Assembly: GCA_008107755.1 (NCBI GenBank)
Contig: VIRH01000109.1
Coordinates: 62,001-126,000, forward strand
Direction: 5' to 3'
Length of the DNA stretch: 64,000 bases
Source of the DNA: Rhodobacterales bacterium
GTDB lineage: Bacteria; Pseudomonadota; Alphaproteobacteria; Rhizobiales; Stappiaceae
The notes under the pieces are model-generated. The model was not told the DNA's origin, did no database searches, and saw only the letters and a program-made list of their open reading frames with translations. The position numbers were made by a program, and so were the translations under genes. Below, piece by piece: positions 16,837 through 26,032 of the stretch (its first letter is position 1; every line of letters starts with the position of its first letter).

Positions 16837-17597
16837 CGCAATCCCGCTGGATCACCGCCGCCCCCTGGCTCTGGACCGTCGGCCTCTTCGTAATGTGGGA
16901 GCTGGTCGTGCGCCTGTTCGAGCTGCCGGTCTATATCCTGCCGGCACCGACCGACATCTGGGCGGCAATCGTCAAATACTGGTCGCCGATCTGGAAGAAC
17001 TCGGTCCAGACACTGTTCACGACCGTCCTCGGTTTCCTTCTGGCGGTTGTCGGCGGTCTGGCGCTTGGCCTTGCCATAGGCTGGAGCCGGGCGATCTATG
17101 CCGGGCTGTATCCGCTCATGATCGGCTTCAATTCCGTCCCGAAGGTCGCTGTCGTACCAATTCTGGTGATCTGGTTCGGCATCGGCACCATTCCCGCCGT
17201 GCTGACCGCCTTCCTGATCGCTTTCTTCCCGATCGTGGTGAATGTGGCGACAGGACTGGCGACGATAGAGCCGGAAATGGAGGACGTGCTGCGCGCGCTC
17301 GGAGCGCGCAAGATGGACATCATGCTGAAGGTCGGCATTCCGCGTTCGATGCCCTATTTCTTCGCCTCGCTGAAAGTGGCGATCACCCTGGCCTTCGTCG
17401 GCTCGGTGATTTCGGAAACCGTGGCTGCGAATTCGGGGGTCGGCCACATGATGCTGGCCGCGCAATCTCAGTTCAACGTGCCGCTGGTCTGGGCCGGCCT
17501 CATAGCTCTCGCCGTCCTGGGCATCGTCATGTACGCGATCATGGCCTGGCTGGAAATGCGGCTCACCGGTTGGGCGCATCGCGGCAACCAGGGCTGA
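16833..17597 (+). CDS. NitT/TauT-type ABC transporter permease
   Basis: A 254-residue inner-membrane permease of the SsuC/TauC type with six predicted helices. The conserved EAA loop is MEDVLRALGARKMDIMLKVGIPRSMPYFFASLKVA, which contacts the ATPase. It is translationally coupled to the ATPase gene and is the last gene of the operon, followed by a terminator at 17660. Confidence 0.9.
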   Translation: MTQSRWITAAPWLWTVGLFVMWELVVRLFELPVYILPAPTDIWAAIVKYWSPIWKNSVQTLFTTVLGFLLAVVGGLALGLAIGWSRAIYAGLYPLMIGFNSVPKVAVVPILVIWFGIGTIPAVLTAFLIAFFPIVVNVATGLATIEPEMEDVLRALGARKMDIMLKVGIPRSMPYFFASLKVAITLAFVGSVISETVAANSGVGHMMLAAQSQFNVPLVWAGLIALAVLGIVMYAIMAWLEMRLTGWAHRGNQG

Positions 17598-17659
17598 GCG
17601 GTGGCACGTGGCAAAAGGATCAGAGCCGACTCCATAACATTCCAGAGGGGCTCTGAGGG

Positions 17660-17690
17660 GGAGCGTCCGAGAGGCCCGGACGCTCCTTTT
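17660..17690 (+). terminator. Rho-independent terminator after the NitT/TauT operon
   Basis: A perfect 10-bp stem GGAGCGTCCG / CGGACGCTCC (17660-17669 and 17677-17686), 7-nt loop, followed by TTTT. It also lies at the 3' end of the convergent DUF3141 gene. Confidence 0.85.
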
Positions 17691-17693
17691 CTG

Positions 17694-20429
17694 TTATTCG
17701 GCCGGTTCCTGCGAGGACTTCGGAGTGGTTCGCGGCTTGCGGGCCGGCGTCGCCTTTTTCCCGGCAGCCGGTTTCCTACCCGTCGCAGCTTGCTCTTTCC
17801 CTGCACCGGAGGCGGGCGCCTTGCCGGCGGCGTTCTTCCGGGCCGTGGTCTTGCGGGTAGCAGACCTGGAGGCCGCTGACTTGCGAACAGCCGGCTTGTC
17901 GGATGGCGACGCCTTTTTCGGGGAGGCTGCGTTGGAGGCAGCTCTTGCGGGCGTTTTCGGCGGCACCTTCAGGTCTGCTTCCTCAAGCGCTTCGCGTTTG
18001 TCCTCCCGGTCCTGATCCACATCCGCATTCTTGTCGGCCAGAGGATCCTCGGTGATATCGCCGGACATGGCGGGAAGGCCCAGCACCTTGTGGAAGGACT
18101 GCAGGGCGGCCAGCGTTTCGGGCGCCATTTCGTCGACCGCCCCGGGGATGTAGCGCACCACCTTGGCGGCAAGCTCCCGTTCCTTCTCGGTCTTCAACAG
18201 CAGCGGAAGCGTTTCGATCGCCTTTTCCGGGGCAAATTCCACGATCAGCGTCTGCTCTTCCAGCATGAAGCTGCGCTCGTCCGCCGTCAGGGACTTGAAC
18301 GGCTCGTCCTGGGTGAGAACCCGCGCGGACCGTTCCAGCCGATCGCGGCGAACATTGCCGCGGCTGTCGGCAAGCAGGATCAGCATGCGGATGACCGCTT
18401 CGCAGAAGCCGCCTTCCTCGATATGCATCAGGGCGGCCTGAACCGGCGGCAGGCTTCGCAGCTCCTCCACGCGCTTCAGCGTACGGCGCGGCTGGTGCGT
18501 GCGGCCGAACCAGCGCATGAACGGGGTGCCCCAGATCGAGAAGAACAGGTTCTCGTACATGGCATCGCGCACATCGCGGTAGAGATCCATGGATTGTTCC
18601 ACGAGGGCTGCATTGACCTTTTCCAGCGCCGTAAACGGGTTGTCCGGCGCGGCAGGCGTGCGGTTGTTGCGCGCCTTTTCCGCCCATCCCGGCAGCATGC
18701 CCAGCATCGGGTTGAGGCTCGACATCATGGTCCGCTGCATGCGCAGGGGATGCACCTTGCGGCGCAGGTCCGCGCTCTGCTCCGTCACGCCGGCCTGCAC
18801 AAGCGGGCGCACGCAGACGTCGTAGAATTCGGCCTGCTGCTCGGAGGCCCGGGCAACTGCCGCAAAAGCCACCTCGTCGTCCCGGCCGTCATCGACGCGG
18901 CTCAGGTCCTCGATCTTGCGCTCGTGAAAGCTGACCGTGAAGGATCTGTCCATCAGATCGCCTTCGTAGTCATCGATCGTCATCTCATAGAGACCGGGAG
19001 CCAGTGCCTCGATGGTCTTCAGCGTCGAAGTGACTTCGGTGTGTTCCTTGCGGGCAATGCTGGAGGACACGAAAATGCCGAGATGGCCGACCTGGTGGTG
19101 CACCATGTAGACGATGCGCTGCCCGCGAATGGCGATCTCGCGCTCGTCCGTGTAGCTGTCGACGATCCAGTCGAGCGCCTGCTGCGGCGGGGTGATGTTG
19201 TCGCCCCAGCTTGCAAAGACGATGATCGGCGCCTTGATATTCTTGATGTCGATATTGCGGCCCGGCTCCAGCTGGGCCTCGTTCTTCGCAAGGCGGTTAC
19301 CGACGAAGAGCTGTTCCACGATCCACTTCATCTCGGCTTCGTTGAGCAGAAAATAACCGCCCCACCAGCGTTCGAAATCCAGGAACCGCTGCGGCTCGGT
19401 GTCGACCTTCGAATAGAGATCGTAGTACTTGCCGAAATAATTGCGCGACGGATTGAGCTGCTCGAAATTCTGAACGATATCGGCCCCGTCGAAGACCCCA
19501 TGACCGATGTCGGAATAGAACATGGAATTCCAGGTCCCGCCCAGAATGCCCGCATTGTAGCGCATCGGGTTTTCACCGACCCGGCCGGACCAGGTGGACA
19601 CGGGCGCCCCGTTGAGCACGATCGGACCGGTCAGATCCAGGTTCGTCGCAGCCAGAAGCAGTGTTGCCCAGCCGCCCTGGCAGTTTCCCGTGATCACCGG
19701 ATGCGGAGCGTCGGGATGAAGCTCCATGACCTTGCGGACGAATGCCGCCTCCGAGTGGGTGACATCGGCAATCGTCTGACCTTTGACCGGTTCCCGCCGG
19801 AAGGCGACGAAATAGACCGGATGCCCGTCCTTCAGGGCGACGCCGACCTGGCTATCCGGCTTGAACCCGCCGATACCGGCCCCGTGGCCGGCCCGTGGGT
19901 CGATGATGATGTACGGCCGTTTCCAGGGCTTGGGCTCGCGGCACTCGCTATCGGCCGGCGGCAGGATCTTCAGCAGCATGTAGTTGCTGGGGCGCATGAG
20001 GTCGGCGCCGTCCAGAACCAATTCGTAGTCATAAACGAGGACCGGCGGACATCCCGCTTCCTCATGCTCCAGGAAATTGTCACCACGTTGGCGCAGCGTA
20101 TCCATGGTCATGACCATGCGCTGGCCGGCGTCCAGCCAGTAGGACTGCCAGGCATCGAAGAGCCCGCCTGTCTTCTGGGCGTCGCCCATGGCCTGCATCG
20201 TCTCGCCGAAGGCTGCAACGCTCGCCTGGAACCGTTCCTTGTGCTCGCTCGCCATCTTGGTGACATGCTGCGACATGCCCCGGCTCATCAGTTCGGTCAG
20301 GTTGGACCATTCGGTCGCCTGGGCCTGCAGGGAGGTGAGCCGCTCTGAAGGCGACCATGCTGTAGCGTCCGACAGGGAATTCAGAAACTCGTTCTGTCCC
20401 TTTTCGAGAGCGTCGAAAATATCCTTCAT
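17694..20429 (-). CDS. DUF3141 protein: PhaC-like alpha/beta hydrolase with a Lys/Ala-rich tail
   Basis: A 911-residue protein. Residues about 1-115 are helical with a phasin-like composition. Residues about 125-480 form an alpha/beta-hydrolase fold whose nucleophile elbow is GNCQGGW with Cys250, the G-x-C-x-G-G lipase box of PHA synthases rather than Ser. VFASWGDNITPP supplies the expected Asp, and HHQVGHLGIF the His. The middle (about 480-820) is alpha-helical. The last 90 residues are rich in Lys, Ala, Pro, Ser and Arg with repeated K(A/S)A and R-K-x-A units, like histone H1 or PhaF/PhaI phasin tails that bind DNA. It lies 9 bp downstream of fabI on the same strand. No PHA synthase activity is proven for DUF3141. 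Confidence 0.85.
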   Translation of the reverse strand: MKDIFDALEKGQNEFLNSLSDATAWSPSERLTSLQAQATEWSNLTELMSRGMSQHVTKMASEHKERFQASVAAFGETMQAMGDAQKTGGLFDAWQSYWLDAGQRMVMTMDTLRQRGDNFLEHEEAGCPPVLVYDYELVLDGADLMRPSNYMLLKILPPADSECREPKPWKRPYIIIDPRAGHGAGIGGFKPDSQVGVALKDGHPVYFVAFRREPVKGQTIADVTHSEAAFVRKVMELHPDAPHPVITGNCQGGWATLLLAATNLDLTGPIVLNGAPVSTWSGRVGENPMRYNAGILGGTWNSMFYSDIGHGVFDGADIVQNFEQLNPSRNYFGKYYDLYSKVDTEPQRFLDFERWWGGYFLLNEAEMKWIVEQLFVGNRLAKNEAQLEPGRNIDIKNIKAPIIVFASWGDNITPPQQALDWIVDSYTDEREIAIRGQRIVYMVHHQVGHLGIFVSSSIARKEHTEVTSTLKTIEALAPGLYEMTIDDYEGDLMDRSFTVSFHERKIEDLSRVDDGRDDEVAFAAVARASEQQAEFYDVCVRPLVQAGVTEQSADLRRKVHPLRMQRTMMSSLNPMLGMLPGWAEKARNNRTPAAPDNPFTALEKVNAALVEQSMDLYRDVRDAMYENLFFSIWGTPFMRWFGRTHQPRRTLKRVEELRSLPPVQAALMHIEEGGFCEAVIRMLILLADSRGNVRRDRLERSARVLTQDEPFKSLTADERSFMLEEQTLIVEFAPEKAIETLPLLLKTEKERELAAKVVRYIPGAVDEMAPETLAALQSFHKVLGLPAMSGDITEDPLADKNADVDQDREDKREALEEADLKVPPKTPARAASNAASPKKASPSDKPAVRKSAASRSATRKTTARKNAAGKAPASGAGKEQAATGRKPAAGKKATPARKPRTTPKSSQEPAE

Positions 20430-20438
20430 CAGGAGATC

Positions 20439-21203
20439 CTATCCGATAATGCTGTAGCCGCCGTCGATCTGGTGAACGCCGCCGGTGACGTTGAAGGCTG
20501 CGCGACTGGCAAGAAAGGCCGCGTAGGCGCCGACATCGTCGATGGTTGCAAGCTGGTGGGTGGGCGCGCGCTCGGCCGCGTCGCTCAGGAGACTGTCGAA
20601 TTCCGCTATGCCGGAGGCCGCGCGGGTCTTCAAAGGCCCCGGCGAGAGCGCATGCACGGAAATTCCCTTTGGCCCCAGTTCGGCAGCCGCGTAGCGGGTC
20701 GTCGCCTCCAGCGCTGCCTTGACCGGTCCCATGACCCCGTAATTGTCGACCACTTTCTGTGCCCCCATGAAAGAGACCGTCATGCAGGTTCCACCGTCTG
20801 GCATCAGTGGTTCCGCTTTTCTGATCAGTCGCAGGAAGGAATGGACGGAGATATCCATCGCCTGCGCGAAACCGTCGGCGGAGCAGTCGACGACCCTGCC
20901 ATGCAGGTCTTCCTTGCGGGAGAAGGCGACCGAGTGAAGCAGCGTGTCGAGCCGTCCCCACCTGGCGTCAATCGCCCCGAAGAGCGCGTCCGTCTGGTCT
21001 AGATCCGCAACGTCCAGCGGAAGAATGATCTCCGCACCGAGGGCTTCGGCGAGCGGACGCACGTAGGGTTCCGCCTTGGCATTGAGATAGGTGATTGCAA
21101 GATCCGCGCCCTGGGCCCGCAATGCCCTGGCGCATCCGTAGGCAATCGACTGGTCGTTGGCGATTCCAACGACAAGGGCCTTCTGGCCCGTAAGATCAAA
21201 CAT
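20439..21203 (-). CDS. fabI: Enoyl-[acyl-carrier-protein] reductase, FabI-type
   Basis: A 254-residue short-chain dehydrogenase of the FabI group. The N-terminus MFDLTGQKALVVGIANDQSI has the modified nucleotide loop G-x5-S-I. The catalytic Tyr/Lys pair is YGVMGPVKAALEA (Y-x6-K), and the C-terminus has VTGGVHQIDGGYSI. It reduces trans-2-enoyl-ACP with NADH in fatty acid synthesis. The frame is open a further 48 codons upstream, without similarity. It is cotranscribed with the DUF3141 gene rather than sitting in a core fab operon, so it may be a second FabI with a link to acyl-CoA or PHA metabolism. Confidence 0.88.
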   Translation of the reverse strand: MFDLTGQKALVVGIANDQSIAYGCARALRAQGADLAITYLNAKAEPYVRPLAEALGAEIILPLDVADLDQTDALFGAIDARWGRLDTLLHSVAFSRKEDLHGRVVDCSADGFAQAMDISVHSFLRLIRKAEPLMPDGGTCMTVSFMGAQKVVDNYGVMGPVKAALEATTRYAAAELGPKGISVHALSPGPLKTRAASGIAEFDSLLSDAAERAPTHQLATIDDVGAYAAFLASRAAFNVTGGVHQIDGGYSIIG

Positions 21204-21523
21204 GCGTACGCGGCTCCCTGCCGAGACAACCTGCACATTCCGCCGAGCCGGCTGAGCGGATCTTGGCCCAATCCGCAGCAACCTGCCCGACTTCGCAGTG
21301 CAACATGAAGCTTGTAATCGAACAATGACTTTTTTGGGATTATCCAAGCCCAGCTGTCTGATAGGGACTCATTGTGCTCTGCAACAATGAAACAAACATG
21401 AAGCGGCTCAGGGGCTTCCGGCGTTTTGCGCCTGCGACGGTTCATCGCAACAAAACAATCCCCCGCCAGCGCGGCCGGGATGCCGAAGAGGAAAAACCTC
21501 CCGGTTCAGTGTCCTCCCCCGCC
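21204..21523. promoter_or_regulatory. fabI-DUF3141 promoter region with TGC/GCA palindromes
   Basis: This 320-bp gap holds the fabI promoter on the minus strand. Two related elements stand out: TTGTGCTCTGCAACAA at 21372-21387 and TTCGCAGTGCAA at 21292-21303, both built of TGC/GCA half-sites 3 nt apart. PhaR-type regulators of PHA genes in alphaproteobacteria bind GC-rich TGC-N-GCA motifs, so these could be such sites. That is a weak inference. No gene is visible here. Confidence 0.35.
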
Positions 21524-22699
21524 TCAGGTCGAAATCGGCCGCCGGGAAAAGGTCAGAATTCCGAGAACCGCCATTGTGGCCGCAAGTGCCAGAAGCACAC
21601 CGCGGGCGTCGTCGCCGGCGGCAAACAGGGCAACGATCAGGCCGGCAAGCGGTTGTGACAGATTGTTGAGACAGATGATGACGCCGGTGGTCTTGCCGAA
21701 CTCGGCGGCCGGGATGATTTCCTTTCTCAGGGTCCGCACATAGATGTTGAACATCTTGTCGAAGCCCGCGATCAGCAGAAATCCGGCCGCATAGACGAGC
21801 GGATGGGCGCCAAGCCCCGTCAGCACCGTGCCGAGGCAGATGACGATATAGGCGGTGCGTCCGAGTGTCCCGAGGCCAAGAGAGACATGCGCCGTGAGCG
21901 TGAGCACTCCAAGCGTCGCAAGTGCGCCTCCAACCTGCAGCCAGGCATAGACCTGCTCGCTCTGGGCGAAAAAGCCGGTCATCATGGCCGCAGCCGTCGC
22001 AAGCGTCGCGCCGATGATCAGATTGACGCCGGCCGCCTGCAAAATGGCGCGCGTCAGACCCGGAAGCGTCCAGACCAATCTCAGCGCATGGCCAAGATCG
22101 GCTACGGGATGGCGCAGCTCAGCCGGTGGCGTGTCGTCCATCCGGTTCTGCCCCGGCCAGAGCCGAAAGGTAATATCGGACAGGATGAAGAGCCCGGTTG
22201 CCACCACGACGACCGCTTCCCATGGCCAGACTGCCATCAGATAGGCCGCGACCAGCGGGCCTGTGACCACGCCCATCTGCGACGCCAGCTGGCCGTAGCT
22301 TGCGACCTTCTCGAACCGCTCGTCGGCAAAAGCACGCACCAGCACCATTTCCAGCGCCAGCATGCCTTGCGTGGTGAAAACGCCTGCCACGGCAGAAAGG
22401 CCGATCAGCCACCAGACACCGCCAAAGGCTAGCTGCCCGCCGATACCGGCAAGGCAGGCGACGGCACGCAGGAGACGGCTCGTCTGCAGTAGCCGGATCG
22501 GGGAAATCCTGTCGCACAGTATGCCCGCCACAGGAAACGTCAGATAGCGCGGCAGGGTCTCGAAGAAGAAGGCAAGGCCCGACCAGGCGACGTTTCCCGT
22601 GATCTGGAAAATGACCAGCGGGACCAGAAACAGAAGGATCTGGTCGGCCAGTACCGTCAGGAACATCGACGCGAAGAATGCGTGGTCGCGAACGAGCAT
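21524..22699 (-). CDS. MFS transporter
   Basis: A 391-residue, twelve-helix major facilitator. The loop between helices 2 and 3 reads GILCDRISPIRLLQTSRLLR, the DRx4R-type motif A, here in the MFS_3 (enterobactin-exporter-like) variant. FFETLPRYLTFPVAGILCD is the typical preceding helix. It is monocistronic. The substrate is unknown; drug or siderophore efflux is the common role of this branch. Confidence 0.85.
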   Translation of the reverse strand: MLVRDHAFFASMFLTVLADQILLFLVPLVIFQITGNVAWSGLAFFFETLPRYLTFPVAGILCDRISPIRLLQTSRLLRAVACLAGIGGQLAFGGVWWLIGLSAVAGVFTTQGMLALEMVLVRAFADERFEKVASYGQLASQMGVVTGPLVAAYLMAVWPWEAVVVVATGLFILSDITFRLWPGQNRMDDTPPAELRHPVADLGHALRLVWTLPGLTRAILQAAGVNLIIGATLATAAAMMTGFFAQSEQVYAWLQVGGALATLGVLTLTAHVSLGLGTLGRTAYIVICLGTVLTGLGAHPLVYAAGFLLIAGFDKMFNIYVRTLRKEIIPAAEFGKTTGVIICLNNLSQPLAGLIVALFAAGDDARGVLLALAATMAVLGILTFSRRPIST

Positions 22700-22826
22700 T
22701 GAAAGCTTTCAGGGGCGAGACAATTATCCCTTCCCTAGCACCCGCCGGCTGATGCCACAAGCTTGCGGATCAGCCAATTCAATCGATTTAATCGAGCGAA
22801 AGGTGGTTCGCAATGGCGAGCCCGCG

Positions 22827-23504
22827 TCATCGCATTCTCGCGACTATGAAGCGGCTGCGTGGCTCCGGAAAGGTTCCGGTTTCCAGGATTTCAAAGCCGG
22901 CATCCGATATCAGCCGTTCGAGCGTCTGAAAGGAATAGAACTTGACGAAAGGCGCTTTACCGACAAGCTTCAGCGCCTTGATCAGCGGTCCGAACAGCCA
23001 CGCGCGGTCCTTCAGGCACACAGTCTTGGTGATCAGCAGGCCACCGGGCTTCAGCAGCCCGTGCGCTCTTGCCAACAAAGCTTCCGGCGTTTCGACAAGG
23101 TGAAGGAAATTGAACCCGAGGATGGCATCATACCCGCCTCCGTCCGGAGTGTCCGTTTGTGCGCTGAAGATGTCCGCCACCGCGAACCGGAGGCCGTCCG
23201 GAGCGGCTCCTTCCGCCTCCGCGACCGCAAGCTTTTCCTCCGCGATATCAATCATGCCGGCGGCGAAATCGGTTGCCAGATAGGAGTGGGTATTCCCGGC
23301 AAGGATCATCGCCGTCGACCCTGTGCCACACCCCAGTTCCAGGACGGAGTGATCCGGGCGCAAATATGCAGAGGTGCGGGCAAGGGTCGTCTCATAAGCG
23401 GTCTGATCCTTGATCGGCGACGCGGAGTACTTGCGCGCTAACTTGCTCCAGAAACGGGCAGACGACGAGCGTTCGTCGGCCCGGTCGGGTGTCATGGGCG
23501 ACAT
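22827..23504 (-). CDS. Class I SAM-dependent methyltransferase
   Basis: A 225-residue UbiE/Methyltransf_11-type enzyme. Motif I is VLELGCGTGSTAMILA, motif II ATDFAAGMIDIAEEKL, and the post-II strand DAILGFNFLHLVE precedes the LLKPGGLLITKTVCL motif III. The C-terminal helix pair (FYSFQTLERLISDAGFEI) belongs to the substrate lid. ATGs at 23504 and 23495 are both plausible starts. The substrate is unknown. Confidence 0.85.
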   Translation of the reverse strand: MSPMTPDRADERSSSARFWSKLARKYSASPIKDQTAYETTLARTSAYLRPDHSVLELGCGTGSTAMILAGNTHSYLATDFAAGMIDIAEEKLAVAEAEGAAPDGLRFAVADIFSAQTDTPDGGGYDAILGFNFLHLVETPEALLARAHGLLKPGGLLITKTVCLKDRAWLFGPLIKALKLVGKAPFVKFYSFQTLERLISDAGFEILETGTFPEPRSRFIVARMR

Positions 23505-23648
23505 CTTCAGGTCCAATTCAATGTTGGCAATTGCGACTGTGAGCCGCGCAAGATCAGGTCTGTTTTCGCGGGAGGGGCGCAGGCACACAGCCTCTCGCTC
23601 TCCGCCGCAACGGAGCGGGTATGGATCGGCCCCAGACGCCGGGTGACG

Positions 23649-23795
23649 CTACTTCTTCCCGGTCCGACCGCCGCGCAGGCCGATCTGATGAAGAATGTCT
23701 CGGCCGATATCGCGGCCGCCGGTTGGGGACGACAGGAAGTCCAGGATCGAAAGAACGACCCCGGCCATCTGGATCATCAACGAGGACGGGCTCAT
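23649..23795 (-). CDS. Small hydrophobic-then-basic protein (48 aa), unrecognised
   Basis: A 48-codon frame with AAAGGAGA five bases before its ATG, one of the better ribosome-binding sites in this part of the window. The peptide starts MSPSSLMIQMAGVVLSILDF, is hydrophobic to about residue 22, and continues with a Gly/Arg-rich basic part ending GGRTGKK. It is divergent from the LysR gene with 84 bp between starts, the usual geometry of a LysR regulator and its target. I do not recognise the family. It could be a small membrane peptide, or a remnant of a longer gene. Confidence 0.5.
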   Translation of the reverse strand: MSPSSLMIQMAGVVLSILDFLSSPTGGRDIGRDILHQIGLRGGRTGKK

Positions 23796-23879
23796 TGGCG
23801 TCTCCTTTCAAGATCAATGTACTTGGTAGAGAAACGAATGAAAATTGCCAAAATTCGCCTGATTGATATACATATTTGC

Positions 23880-24782
23880 ATGAACTGGCAGACCATCACG
23901 TTTGACTGGATCCAGGCGCGCGCCTTTCTGGTGACCGCGGAGGAAGGGTCCCTGTCGGCGGCTGCCCGCGCGCTTGGCCTGACACAACCGACCCTTAGCC
24001 GGCAGGTGGCGGCCCTTGAGGAAAGGCTCGGCGTGACGCTGTTCCAGCGCGTGTCGAAAAGCCTGATCCTGACGGCGGCGGGTGTCGAACTGGCCGAACA
24101 CGTGCGCGCCATGGGCGACGCGGCAAGTCGGGTTTCGCTGGTCGCCTCCGGTCAGTCACAACAGGTGGAAGGCATCGTCACCATTTCGACCACGGACCTG
24201 ATGGCGGCCTATGTCCTCCCGGCCCTCCTTCGTGACCTGCGCCGCAAGGCGCCCGGTATCGGACTGAAGATCATCAGCACCAACAGCCTCAGCGACCTGA
24301 GGCGTCGGGAGGCCGATATCGCGATCAGGCACGTTGCACCTGATCACCCGGACCTCTACGCCCGCAAACTCCGCGACGCGCCCGCGCGGGTCTATGCGGC
24401 GCGCTCCTATGTCGAAGCGACAGGCGGATGCCTGACCTCGGCCGATGCTCCGACACTGGATTTCGTCGGCTTCGACAGCAACGAGGAACTGGTCGGGTAC
24501 CTGCGCGCCTTCGGCCTGCAGGTGAGCGAGGCCAACATCGGACTGAGTTCCCCGAGCGCAACCGTTGCCTGGGAATATGTGCGCCAGGGCTTCGGGCTCA
24601 GCATCATGGCCGACGAGATCGCCGCCTGCTTTCCCGAAATCGTGCCGGCCCTCGAAGATGTCGAACCGATACTGTTTCCCATCTGGCTCGTGACCCACGG
24701 GGAACTGCACACCAGCCGCCGTATCCGCACCGTGTTCGATCATCTGGCCGAGGGGCTGGCACGACCGCGCGCGGGAGGCTGA
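23880..24782 (+). CDS. LysR family transcriptional regulator
   Basis: A 300-residue LTTR. The N-terminal winged helix reads FLVTAEEGSLSAAARALGLTQPTLSRQVAALEERLGVTLFQR, and an effector-binding domain of the type-2 periplasmic fold follows (about 95-300). The frame is open upstream to 23643, but similarity starts at the ATG at 23880. Its divergent neighbour is the 48-residue ORF, so that ORF is the most likely local target. The effector is unknown. Confidence 0.9.
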   Translation: MNWQTITFDWIQARAFLVTAEEGSLSAAARALGLTQPTLSRQVAALEERLGVTLFQRVSKSLILTAAGVELAEHVRAMGDAASRVSLVASGQSQQVEGIVTISTTDLMAAYVLPALLRDLRRKAPGIGLKIISTNSLSDLRRREADIAIRHVAPDHPDLYARKLRDAPARVYAARSYVEATGGCLTSADAPTLDFVGFDSNEELVGYLRAFGLQVSEANIGLSSPSATVAWEYVRQGFGLSIMADEIAACFPEIVPALEDVEPILFPIWLVTHGELHTSRRIRTVFDHLAEGLARPRAGG

Positions 24783-24796
24783 GCGTTTTCTGACCG

Positions 24797-25921
24797 TCAG
24801 TTGATGCTGTTCCAGGCGGAATAAAGCGTCGAGTGCAGCAGCGAAAATCCCTCACCGAACCGTACGACCACCAGATCCTGTTCCGGCATCAGATAGACGA
24901 CCTGTCCGCCCTGCCCCAACATGTAGGAAAACCCGCCTTGCAGGGTCTCTCCAGGCCGGTCCAGCACATTGTGCCGGACATGCAGCCCATAATGATCGTC
25001 AGAGCGGCGCGACGGGCTCACGCCGAAGCCGAAGAAACTTTCCCAAAGCTCCCTGGGCAGGAATGGGTCGCCTGGTTCGCCGTTCTTCATCAGAAACCGT
25101 CCGACGTGCACCCAGTCACGAGCCGTCGCGTAGAGGCAGCAATAGGCCGTGGCCTCATCGGCATCCACATGGCGCATCCAGAAGGCATCCGCAGCGCCCG
25201 CCGGTCTCCAGATCTTTTCGGACAAAAGCTCAGGCAACGGCTGGTCATAGATCTCGGAGAGCATGAGACCGAGCACGGCGGTGTTGACGTTCTGGTAGAC
25301 GAACGCATCCTTGTTTCCCGAAGCAAGTTCCAGCCCATCTGCAACACCGCGAATGCCATTCTTGTGCAGGCGGGTCAGATTGCCGAACGGATTATACGTC
25401 GACGCATGATCCAGCTTGTCCGCGCCATGTTCCTCGAAATCGAGGCCGCTGCGCATTTCCAGAAAGCTCCGGATGGAACGCCCGCGAACCTCGCGGGTCG
25501 ACAACGTCGGCAAATAGGTCCCGATCGGTTCATCGATCTCCGAGATTCTGCCTTCCGAGACGGCTTTCAGGACCAGAGCCCCGACGAGGCTCTTGACCAG
25601 GGAATAGGAGTTCATGCGTGTTGTCGGGCCGATCCCGTCCCCATAGACTTCGAGATCCAGCACGCCGTTATGCGCCGCCAGAACGGCCCGGCTTTCGGAC
25701 TGTTTGAACAGGTCCTCACCGCGTGAATCGAGCTTTGCCAGAGAGGGGCGGGTTTGAAGCAGGGTGTTACGCCCGGCCACCGTCTCGAAGCTTCCGAGGG
25801 CCGGCCATAGCGCGCGGGGATAGCCCGCGGAGATCAGACCGAGAAATCCGGTCGCATAGGCTGCGATCGCAGCAGCGCCGACCAGTCCGGCGGCGAGTCC
25901 CGTTATCTTCAATAAGCGCAT
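24797..25921 (-). CDS. Serine hydrolase, beta-lactamase class C family
   Basis: A 374-residue protein with an N-terminal hydrophobic anchor (ITGLAAGLVGAAAIAAYATGFLGL). The family motifs are SLVK (S-x-x-K, nucleophile Ser and general-base Lys, about residue 107) and YQNVN (Y-x-N, about 208). The usual third motif (HxG or KTG) appears as QGGFSYMLGQGG. It acts in the periplasm as an esterase or peptidase of the EstB/AmpC-like group. True beta-lactamase activity is not implied. It is monocistronic. Confidence 0.85.
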   Translation of the reverse strand: MRLLKITGLAAGLVGAAAIAAYATGFLGLISAGYPRALWPALGSFETVAGRNTLLQTRPSLAKLDSRGEDLFKQSESRAVLAAHNGVLDLEVYGDGIGPTTRMNSYSLVKSLVGALVLKAVSEGRISEIDEPIGTYLPTLSTREVRGRSIRSFLEMRSGLDFEEHGADKLDHASTYNPFGNLTRLHKNGIRGVADGLELASGNKDAFVYQNVNTAVLGLMLSEIYDQPLPELLSEKIWRPAGAADAFWMRHVDADEATAYCCLYATARDWVHVGRFLMKNGEPGDPFLPRELWESFFGFGVSPSRRSDDHYGLHVRHNVLDRPGETLQGGFSYMLGQGGQVVYLMPEQDLVVVRFGEGFSLLHSTLYSAWNSIN

Positions 25922-26032
25922 TGTCCAACAATCAGCCGTTTCTTAATGAGACGCGATCGTTGACGGCCAACCCGGCTGCAACAAGGCAGCCGCATGCAGA
26001 TTTTCAGCAGATATCGCCGGTGATTTGCGCAA

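Noticed and set aside
18090..20348. A 752-codon plus-strand frame opposite DUF3141
   Set aside because: The opposite strand carries the conserved hydrolase elbow and coherent domains; the plus-strand translation has none.
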